Source of the DNA: Bog-950 sp964615305
Lineage (GTDB): Bacteria; Bacteroidota; Bacteroidia; Chitinophagales; LD1
Assembly: GCA_964615305.1 (NCBI GenBank)
Contig: CAZTNA010000002.1
Location: 1 to 64,000, forward strand
DNA: 64,000 nucleotides
Direction of reading: 5' to 3'
The notes beneath the pieces were generated by a model that was not told where the DNA came from, did not search any database, and saw only the letters and a program-made list of their open reading frames with translations. This document shows positions 1 to 9,100 of this stretch, one piece after another. The position numbers were made by a program, and so were the translations under genes. Each line of letters opens with the position of its first letter. Position 1 is the stretch's first letter.

Positions 1-3000
1 ACGGAACAAATGGCACTAATGGGGCAACAGGAGCCACTGGTTCAACTGGTGCTAATGGAACAAATGGCACGAATGGCACCAATGGTGTAGACGGAGCTAC
101 GGGTGCAACAGGCCCATCAGGTGCAGATGGCACGAATGGAACAAACGGCACCAACGGAACTAACGGAACAAACGGTGTTGACGGGGCTACTGGTGCAACC
201 GGAGCAGATGGCACCAACGGAACAAATGGCACTAATGGGGCAACAGGAGCCACTGGTTCAACTGGTGCTAACGGAACAAATGGCACGAATGGAGCTACTG
301 GTGCAACAGGGCCTTCCGGTGACCCGGCAAGTGATGACCAACAACTTTCTTACAACTCATCTACCTATTGGCTATATCTCCAAAACAGCGATAGTGTTTT
401 CTTGGGCAACTTAAGTTGCGACTCATGCGCGGGTAGTAGCAGCTCAGTAAACGTTAGCGACAGCGCATGGAGTTTGTTGGGCAATGCAGGCACCGATTCT
501 GCTGTTAATTTCATTGGCACTACAGATGAGCAACCGTTGATGTTCAGAACAAATAACCTGCAACGTTTAAAAATTCGGTTAGATGGTGGTATTGAACCTT
601 ACATGGATGATGATGCTATAGCAATAGGTCAATCTGCTTTGTTTAATGGTTATTCACCTTTCGATGATTACGGACAGGCAATTGCTATTGGTAAAAATGC
701 ACTCTTAAATTACATAGGTAACAACGGGCCAAGTTTGGCAATAGGACACAACGCCCTGAAGCTTACAACTTTCGGAGAGGGTAATGTGGGCATAGGTAAT
801 GAAGCATTGCGTAGCAACACTTCTGGCTACAACAACGTTGGTGTCGGTTTCTACTCCTTGTCGGGAAATACCACAGGCGATGAAAATACCGCAGTTGGTA
901 GATCAGCCATGTCTAATAACATTACCGGAGACCGAAACACAGTTATTGGTTGGGAAGCAAATGTTTCTACCGGCAATCTGAGCAATGCTACAGCCATTGG
1001 TGCTAATGCCATAGTAGCTCAATCCAATTCTATGGTGTTAGGTAATAACGTTTTTGTGGGTATAGGAACTTCTACTCCGCAACAGAGATTACATGTAAAA
1101 GGACAGGTGCGTATAGACACAGTACTACACGCCACCGATGCCGACAGTATTCTTACCATTGATGCCAGTGGGGTAGTGCGCAAGCGCACAGCCGCCAGTT
1201 TAGCAGGTGGTGGCGGTGGAGCTCAAACTCTTTCTTTTAACGATGCCACTCACGAACTAACCATCAGCGGGGGTAATACTATTACCATAGCTGACCTCAG
1301 TTGCGATTCATGTGCCGGTGGCGGTGGCGGAAGTGATTGGGCGCTCACAGGTAACCCAGGCACCGACTCTACTCTCAATTTCATCGGCACTACAGACTCC
1401 ATTCCTTTTATTATCAAAACAGCAAACTCTGAAACTGCCAAATTTGGTGTAATCCAGAATACTGCCTTTGGCTCAAATTCGTTGGCATTAGGTGTAGGTT
1501 CATTTGCTGTAGGTGGTGGTTGGGCTATCGGTTATGGTTCTTTTTCAGCAAAGGGAGAAGCCCAGGGATTTGGCTCAGTTTCTTTGGGTGGGATCGCTTC
1601 GGGGGACTATTCTTTATCAGCTAACGGAGGCAATGCCAGTGGCGAGCGTAGCGCGGCATTTGGTTTTGGAACTCAGGCTACATTCCGCTACATGACTGTC
1701 GTGGGCAAAATGAATATTACCGATTACGATACCGTCCGTATTGAGCGGCCTTTGTTTGTAGTGGGTAATGGTGGATTAGACGGGGCAGGTGACCCAATAT
1801 ATAGAAATGCCCTAACTGTATTAGGAGATACCAGAAACAGTGGTGTTACAGGTATTGGTTTTGTAGGTATTAATACAGCTAATCCGTTAAGCTCATTACA
1901 TGTAAACGGAGACCTTCGGATAGAAACTGTTTTACACGCCACCGATGCCGACAGTATTCTTACCATTGATGCTAACGGTGTAGTTCGTATGAGAACAGCC
2001 GCTAGTTTAGCCGGTGGTGGCGGTTCAGCATGGAACCTTACCGGCAACCCTGGCACTGATACTACTGTAAACTTTATTGGTACCACCGATAACACCGACC
2101 TGCTGTTTAAAGTAAACGGCCAAAGTGCGGGGCGGTTAAATGCTGATAATAGCAACACTGCTTTTGGTGTAGGAACTCCTGATTTTGATGGCACCCAATC
2201 TTACAACACAGCCATAGGAACCAGCTCTCTTTCTGCAATAACCATAGGTACCGATAACACTGCTGTGGGTGCAGAAGCAGGAACAAACAATACAGAAGGT
2301 TCTTCTAATACGGCTGTAGGTTCAATTGCTCTAAGAAACAATACTACCGGTTCTGACAATACAGCACTTGGAACAAGCGCTTTACAGTCGAACGTAGATG
2401 CAAGCAATAACACTGCCGTGGGTGCCGGAAGTTTGTTGAACAACACAGCATCTTACAATACTGCTGTGGGAGCTTATTCAATGGCGCAAAATACTGCCGG
2501 TGAAGCGAATGCCGCGTTTGGTTATAATGCTCTCCAAAACAATAGCTCCGGTGTTAGTAATGTGGCTATGGGTGCCGGTGCTTTGAATACGAACGATGTT
2601 GGTTCCTCTAACGTGGGTATTGGAGTAGAAGCACTTTACAGTAACCTGAGTGGAGGAGGTAACGTAGCGGTTGGCGCTTACACGTTGTCTACAAATGAGG
2701 ATGGAACCGGTAACGTAGCAGTGGGAAGTTCAGCTCTCGGCTCTAACTTAGATGGCAACAACAATATTGGTATTGGTGAAAGCGCACTGTATGGCAACAT
2801 TAGTGGAAGCCGTAACATAGGTATTGGCTCTGAAGCCATGTCGGAAACTGTAACGGGTAACGACAACATAGGTATTGGGCACAGCGCATTACAAGATGGT
2901 CCCGATGCCGGTGCATACAACATAGGCATTGGTTACGCAGCCATGGAATATCGTGATGGCGGTTCTGATAACGTAGCTGTTGGTTCTTTTGCATTGCAAT

Positions 3001-6000
3001 CTAACTCAGCAAGCAGAAACGTAGCTGTTGGTTATGGAGCTCTATCCGATAACGCAAATGGAGATGAACAGGTTGCTATTGGTGCAAATGCCCTGCATAG
3101 TGATGAGAGTGGTAACGGTAAGAACGTAGCCGTTGGTACAGAAGCATTGTATAGCAATGAAGAAGGCCTCGAAAATACTGCCATAGGTTATGGTGTAATG
3201 TTTCAAAATGAGTATGGAGAACGCAACACCGCCCTTGGTGCTTTTGCATTACAGAATAGTGATGGTTACGATAACACGGCTATTGGCCGTGGTGCGTTGG
3301 GTAGTGTAATAGGCGCCAGCAACAACACAGCTATTGGTTCAAACGCTGATGTAAGTAGCTCTAGCATTAGCAACTCTATAGCCATTGGTGCCGATGCAGT
3401 GGTTGCTCAATCTAACTCAATGGTGTTAGGTGACACTAATGATATCATTAAAGTTGGTATCGGAACAGGCGAGCCTTCAGCCAGATTGCACATCAAAGCA
3501 TCCTCACCCTATACCGGCTTCCGCTTAGTAGATGGAAGCCAGGGTGCCAGTAAAGTATTAACCAGCGATGCGGATGGTAACGCTTCATGGGTAAGTGCAG
3601 GCAGCGGTACCGGTGATTGGGCGTATGCAGGTAATGCAGTTAACTCAACTGACTTCCTCGGAACCACTAACACCGAAGACCTTCGCTTTAAAGTTAACTC
3701 AGTAGGTGCGGGGCATATTAACTCAACAGATGGTAACACTTCCTTAGGTTATACATCTATGCAGGGGGGAACAGGAACTAACCGGAACACTGCCATTGGT
3801 GCTAGTACCCTCAATTTTAATATTAGCGGCAACGCCAATACAGCTATTGGTTATGAAGCCCTCACTTTCAACTTCACCGGGCACAGTAATGTAGCTATTG
3901 GTGCCGGAGCACTTAAGACAGTGTCCTCAAGAAGCAATTTAGTGGCGGTGGGTGATAGCGCGCTCCGTGCAAACACAACCGGTACTCAAAACGTTGCGGT
4001 GGGTTCAAAGGCCTTGGAAAAAAATACAACAGCTTCTTTCAACTCTGCTTTTGGTGCAAACGCCCTCAACAGCAATACTACCGGTCAGCAAAACTCTGCT
4101 TTTGGATGGAATGCATTGGGCGCACAAACAAACTCGGGTAACAACTCAGCATTTGGTTACACCGCGTTAGGATTTAATACCACAGGTACTTACAATACTG
4201 CCATGGGTGCTTCAACCCTTAACCTCAACACCACAGGAGCTAACAACGCTGCGTTTGGTGCAGGAGCACTAAACCTTAACACAACGGGAGGTGCCAATAC
4301 CGCAGTTGGTAGAAGTGCTATGGCCAATACCAACACGGGTAGCAATAACACTGCTATCGGTAGTCAGGCATTACTTGGTTTCTATAGCAGCGGAGGTGGT
4401 AATGCTTCTTACAACAATACAGCTGTTGGCGTAAATGCCCTTTCCAACATGTTTACAGGAAACAACAACATAGCAGTTGGCATGAACGCTTTGCAAAATC
4501 CTCTAAATGCAACCTACAGCATAGCTATAGGCATTGAAGCATTACAGGGTTATGGCGATGGTACAGGAAATATTGGTATTGGTTATAGAAGTTTAAAAGG
4601 TAGTGGGGTAGCTATGCTTTATAACACTGCCATAGGAACTTCCTCTATGAGTAGCTCTTCTTTAAGTGGTAACTACAATACAGCGCTGGGGGCTTCTTCA
4701 TTATTAGATAATACAAGCGGTAGAGCCAATGTGGCTATTGGTTACAGTGCGTTAAGCTCTAACACAACCGGCAGCGGTAATACTGCCCTTGGCGACTCCG
4801 CTAATGTAGCTTCAGGAAATCTTGATAATGCAACAGCTATTGGCCATAAGGCATTGGTGGCAGCCTCCAACACTATTGTACTCGGCTCTATCAACGGAGT
4901 TAACGGTGCCACTGCCGATACCAAAGTAGGTATCGGAACCACTGCACCTTCTACTACTTTACACGTGGTAAGCACAGCAGGGGCAGGTACCGGTTTCCGT
5001 TTGGTAGATGGTTCAGAAGGTGCTAACAAAGTACTGACCAGCGATGCCAACGGTAATGCTAGCTGGGTTGTTTCTGCTGGTGCAAGCGGCTGGAACCTTA
5101 CCGGCAATTCAGGTACCAACCCAAGTACCGATTTTGTAGGAACTACCGATGGCAGTTCTCTGAATTTCCGGGTAAAAAATGTAAAAGCAGGTAGAATAGA
5201 GTTTGATGACTTTATAAGCGGTAGTTATGGCAATGCTTACTACGGTATTCGTGCAGGTAACACAGGTGGCGGCTATGTAAACACGGCTGTAGGTGCCGAT
5301 GCATTGAGTTATAACAGCAGCGGCAACAACAACACCGCAGTGGGTGGTGCTGCCCTTTTGCAAACCAGTACCGGCAGTCAAAACTCTGCGCTGGGTCAGG
5401 GAGCCTTGCAAGGAAACGGGGCGGGCGCTAACAATACAGCCGTTGGGTACAGTGCCTTTAATAATAATACCAGTGGCAGTAATAACACAGCGTTAGGGGC
5501 ACAAACTTCAGTAGCAGTGGGCAACCTTACCAACGCCACCGCTATTGGCAACCGCGCGCAGGTAGGTGCCTCTAACAGCATGGTACTCGGCTCTATCAAC
5601 GGTGTTAACGGTGCCACTGCCGATACTAAAGTAGGTGTTGGAACCACAGCCCCTGTCAGCAAACTGAACGTAAAAGGCGATGTGGGCTTAAATGATGGTG
5701 CTACAGTTTCTACCAACGATGCGGTTACCATTCTTTTGGTAAACAGAACAGGCGCGGCTTCAGTAGCTGGTGATATTGTAATTGCCGACCCGGCTAACGA
5801 CAACTCTTTTGTAACTACCACTGCTGCCGGTAATACCGCGGTTATAGGTGTAGTGTACGAAAGCGGTATTGCAGACGGAGCAGCTTGCAGAGTAGCTGTA
5901 GCCGGTGTGGTAAACGTAACGGCCAACGGCACTATTCTCCGCGGCCAGCACTGTATTACCAGCACTATTGCAGGTGCAGCCGGTGCTGTAGGCGTTCCGG

Positions 6001-6074
6001 GTGCCGGTACCAGTATTGGTGTTTGGCTAACTGCTCCGGCATCGGGCAATTTGGGTAAAGTATTGTTGAAGTAA
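1..6074 (+). CDS. Giant repeat adhesin with collagen-like stalk, 5' partial
   Basis: The reading frame is open from the left window edge (first full codon at 3), so the true start lies outside; about 2023 residues are visible. It opens with 36 collagen-like Gly-X-Y triplets. The rest is a long array of roughly 14-residue repeats of the type NTAxGxxALxxNTTG, resembling YadA-like head repeats of trimeric adhesins. Five macro-modules each begin with a W-x-L-x-G-N-x-G-T motif (near 465, 1338, 2031, 3617, 5090) and most close with a segment like SNSMVLG...VGIGT...LHV. Two LSCDSCAG (CxxC) motifs sit ahead of the first two modules. The last ~130 residues form a beta-rich, Ala/Val/Gly-rich cap that I do not recognise; there is no S74 domain and no T9SS domain. 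The gene ends 27 bp before the start region of its paralogue, probably as an operon. Role as a surface fibre or adhesin is inferred from architecture. Confidence 0.85.
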   Translation, partial: GTNGTNGATGATGSTGANGTNGTNGTNGVDGATGATGPSGADGTNGTNGTNGTNGTNGVDGATGATGADGTNGTNGTNGATGATGSTGANGTNGTNGATGATGPSGDPASDDQQLSYNSSTYWLYLQNSDSVFLGNLSCDSCAGSSSSVNVSDSAWSLLGNAGTDSAVNFIGTTDEQPLMFRTNNLQRLKIRLDGGIEPYMDDDAIAIGQSALFNGYSPFDDYGQAIAIGKNALLNYIGNNGPSLAIGHNALKLTTFGEGNVGIGNEALRSNTSGYNNVGVGFYSLSGNTTGDENTAVGRSAMSNNITGDRNTVIGWEANVSTGNLSNATAIGANAIVAQSNSMVLGNNVFVGIGTSTPQQRLHVKGQVRIDTVLHATDADSILTIDASGVVRKRTAASLAGGGGGAQTLSFNDATHELTISGGNTITIADLSCDSCAGGGGGSDWALTGNPGTDSTLNFIGTTDSIPFIIKTANSETAKFGVIQNTAFGSNSLALGVGSFAVGGGWAIGYGSFSAKGEAQGFGSVSLGGIASGDYSLSANGGNASGERSAAFGFGTQATFRYMTVVGKMNITDYDTVRIERPLFVVGNGGLDGAGDPIYRNALTVLGDTRNSGVTGIGFVGINTANPLSSLHVNGDLRIETVLHATDADSILTIDANGVVRMRTAASLAGGGGSAWNLTGNPGTDTTVNFIGTTDNTDLLFKVNGQSAGRLNADNSNTAFGVGTPDFDGTQSYNTAIGTSSLSAITIGTDNTAVGAEAGTNNTEGSSNTAVGSIALRNNTTGSDNTALGTSALQSNVDASNNTAVGAGSLLNNTASYNTAVGAYSMAQNTAGEANAAFGYNALQNNSSGVSNVAMGAGALNTNDVGSSNVGIGVEALYSNLSGGGNVAVGAYTLSTNEDGTGNVAVGSSALGSNLDGNNNIGIGESALYGNISGSRNIGIGSEAMSETVTGNDNIGIGHSALQDGPDAGAYNIGIGYAAMEYRDGGSDNVAVGSFALQSNSASRNVAVGYGALSDNANGDEQVAIGANALHSDESGNGKNVAVGTEALYSNEEGLENTAIGYGVMFQNEYGERNTALGAFALQNSDGYDNTAIGRGALGSVIGASNNTAIGSNADVSSSSISNSIAIGADAVVAQSNSMVLGDTNDIIKVGIGTGEPSARLHIKASSPYTGFRLVDGSQGASKVLTSDADGNASWVSAGSGTGDWAYAGNAVNSTDFLGTTNTEDLRFKVNSVGAGHINSTDGNTSLGYTSMQGGTGTNRNTAIGASTLNFNISGNANTAIGYEALTFNFTGHSNVAIGAGALKTVSSRSNLVAVGDSALRANTTGTQNVAVGSKALEKNTTASFNSAFGANALNSNTTGQQNSAFGWNALGAQTNSGNNSAFGYTALGFNTTGTYNTAMGASTLNLNTTGANNAAFGAGALNLNTTGGANTAVGRSAMANTNTGSNNTAIGSQALLGFYSSGGGNASYNNTAVGVNALSNMFTGNNNIAVGMNALQNPLNATYSIAIGIEALQGYGDGTGNIGIGYRSLKGSGVAMLYNTAIGTSSMSSSSLSGNYNTALGASSLLDNTSGRANVAIGYSALSSNTTGSGNTALGDSANVASGNLDNATAIGHKALVAASNTIVLGSINGVNGATADTKVGIGTTAPSTTLHVVSTAGAGTGFRLVDGSEGANKVLTSDANGNASWVVSAGASGWNLTGNSGTNPSTDFVGTTDGSSLNFRVKNVKAGRIEFDDFISGSYGNAYYGIRAGNTGGGYVNTAVGADALSYNSSGNNNTAVGGAALLQTSTGSQNSALGQGALQGNGAGANNTAVGYSAFNNNTSGSNNTALGAQTSVAVGNLTNATAIGNRAQVGASNSMVLGSINGVNGATADTKVGVGTTAPVSKLNVKGDVGLNDGATVSTNDAVTILLVNRTGAASVAGDIVIADPANDNSFVTTTAAGNTAVIGVVYESGIADGAACRVAVAGVVNVTANGTILRGQHCITSTIAGAAGAVGVPGAGTSIGVWLTAPASGNLGKVLLK
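3..326 (+). repeat. Collagen-like Gly-X-Y coding repeat
   Basis: Thirty-six uninterrupted G-X-Y triplets, mainly GTN, ATG, ADG and VDG, encoded by degenerate 9-bp units. A higher-order copy is visible: the block starting at 3 recurs at 219, a shift of 216 bp (24 triplets), with about 74 bp nearly identical. In bacterial surface proteins such tracts form trimeric triple-helical stalks. This fits trimeric head repeats downstream. Copy number is likely variable. The array may continue left of the window. Confidence 0.9.
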
Positions 6075-6146
6075 ATTAGTTGATACCATAAAATCATAGA
6101 CATGAAATTGTCCATTGAAACACATAAACCATTTAACCATTCGGTT

Positions 6147-9100
6147 ATGAAAAATCTACAAACTGCGGGCTTGTTTTTTAAAGCCCCCTTTAGGGGGTTG
6201 GGGGTTTTCTTATTGCTTGCTTTAAGCGTACACCTGTATGCACAGGTAGAACTCAACTCTACCGGCTCAGGCAATGCCTACTTGCTGAGCTACCCCGGTG
6301 TGTTTAGTTACACCAACGGCATATCGTTTACGTTTAAAGCCAATTTCGCTAATACAGCTTCGGCTACAATCAACGTAAACGGCTTGGGTGCTACAACCAT
6401 TAAAAAACATCAGGGCACCAACCTGGCTGCCGATGATATTAAAAACGGACAGGTAGTTACCCTCGTTTACGATGGCACCAACTTTCAAATGACCAGCGGC
6501 TTGGGCAATGCACCAAGCGGTGGGGGTGGGGGGCAGACTTTAAGTATTAGTAATGATACCCTTTCTATATCGGGTGGTAACTCGGTAGTGTTGCCCGGTG
6601 GCGGCAACCCTGCCTGGGAACTTACAGGCAACACCGGCACCGACTCGGCCGTCAACTTCATAGGCACTACCGATGCCCAACCGCTTATGGTAAAAATCAA
6701 TAACAACCACCGCCTTAAAATACGCCTCGATGGTGGTATAGAGCCGTCTATGAGTTATCCGGCCATTGCCATAGGGCCTAACGCTTTGGCTAACGGGTAT
6801 TTTCCCCTTGACAACTATGGAGATGCTATAGCCATAGGTAGAGAGGCATTGAGAAGTTATGTAGGGTACTATGGCCCCAGTATAGCCATTGGTCAACGAG
6901 CGCTTTTTTTAACCACCGAAGGTATAGCTAATACAGCAGTAGGTCATAAGGCGTTTATGAGCAATACGCTCGGAGAATTTAATACAGGGTTAGGTTTTCA
7001 GGCAGGATACTCCAGTGATTCTGGCTCTTACAATACAGCCATTGGATCAAATACTCTTGGTTCTAACTCTTCCGGTTCGTACCACACGGCTTTGGGCTAT
7101 AATGCGAATGTGGGTTCTTATAACCTTACCAACGCCACTGCTATTGGCAGCCGGGCGCAGGTAGGTGCCTCTAACAGCATGGTGCTAGGCTCTATAAACG
7201 GAGTAAACAGCGCCACCGCTTCTACCAAAGTGGGTATAGGCACTACAACACCTACTACCACTTTACATGTAGTAAGCACTGCCGGTGCAGGCACCGGTTT
7301 CCGTTTGGTAGATGGCTCACAAGGGGCTAATAAAGTACTTACCTCAGATGCTAGCGGTAACGCCACCTGGCAAGCACCGGGCGGTGGAGGGGGTGGCGGC
7401 AACCCTGCCTGGGAACTTACCGGCAACTCCGGCACCGATACAGCCAATAATTTTATAGGCACCTCAGATAATATGAACCTGCGGTTTAAAACCAACGGCA
7501 AAAAGCACATGGAGCTAACCACTCGCGGGCATTTAGAATTAAGCGATGCGGCAAATGCAGTAATGATTGGCCGAGGTGCGGGAATGAACTTAACGGGTAT
7601 TGGAACCTACAACATAGGTGCTGTGGCCATTGGCGATAGCGCTTTGGCCTACGGAGCTAGCCAGGTAACTACCGGATCGGTAGCTATTGGGCAAAATGCC
7701 TTAAAGGTTTACCAAACCGAAACCGACCAATCGGTAGCAATAGGTACAGGGGCACTGAGTTCTTTACCCAATGGAACCAATACAGCCATAGGCACCCATA
7801 GCATGACCAACACCGTTGCCGGTAACTACAACACCGCGGTAGGGCACGCTACTTTAGCGTCTAATACATCCGGTGAAAAAAACGTGGCTATTGGGCATGC
7901 TGCTTTGGGGTCAAATAATGTGGGGTCCGATAACACCGCCATTGGTTATTCTGCCATGGGAAATAATTTGTCAGGTCACGGTCATATAGCCATTGGCAGA
8001 AATGCGCTCAGCGGTTTTACAGGTACCGGTAGCCACAATGCTAATATTGCTATTGGTAATGAGACCTTGACCAATTATGATATGAATGATGATTACGGCT
8101 TCGGAAATAATATAGCTATTGGAGGTGGCGTTATGAACTTAATAGGCGAAAACAGCGCAGACGGTAACGTTTCTGTCGGTTTTGGCAGCGTAGGAGTAGC
8201 AACAAGCGCTTTTTCCAATACCTCAGTGGGAACTGTGACTCTTGCAGAGTTAGATAGCGGCAACTTAAATGTTGCGTTGGGTTACGGGGCTCTATATAAC
8301 ATGAATACCGGAAGTTCAAACACAGGTGTTGGCTCAAATACAAACATACAAGATGGGTTAACTAATGCCACTGCAATAGGAGCATACGCTTATGTGGCTG
8401 ACTCTAACAGCATGGTGCTGGGCTCTATAAACGGAGTAAACAGTGCCACCGCTTCTACCAAAGTGGGTATAGGCACTACAGCACCTACTACTAAACTTCA
8501 CATTGCAGCAGAGGATGGTGCCTACACCGGCTTCCGTTTGGTAGATGGTAATGAGGCAACAGGCAGGGTGCTTACATCCGATGCCGATGGTAACGCCACC
8601 TGGGTAGATGCCGGAGGAGGTGGGGGTGCAGGTTGGGCGCTCACAGGTAATTCTGTATCAGGTTCCGAGTTTATTGGTACTACCAATAGTGAGGAACTTC
8701 GCTTTAAAGTTGACGGCCAGCAGCGTCTCAAACTTCGCCTCGATGGTGGTATAGTACCGTCTATGAGTTATGATGCTATTGCCATAGGCATAAATGCCCT
8801 TGCCAATGGTTACTCACCTTTCGATAGTTACGGGCAAGCCATTGCCATAGGCAGAAATGCGCTGGCAAGTTATATTGGTGATGATGGTCCTAGTATAGCC
8901 ATTGGTGAAAATGCTCTTGAACTAACCACTACCGGTACTGCAAACGTAGCGGTGGGCAATTATGCATTACAGGACAACACCACCGGGGGCGATAACACAG
9001 GTCTGGGTGCAGGGGTGTTGTACGATAATACCACCGGCTCACAAAATACAGCTATAGGCAGGGGAGCGCTTTTCGCAAACACCACCGGTAACCATAACAC

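Noticed and set aside
103..414. Separate short gene in the collagen region
   Set aside because: It is a shifted frame of the Gly-X-Y repeat; the true frame runs through without stops into the adhesin.
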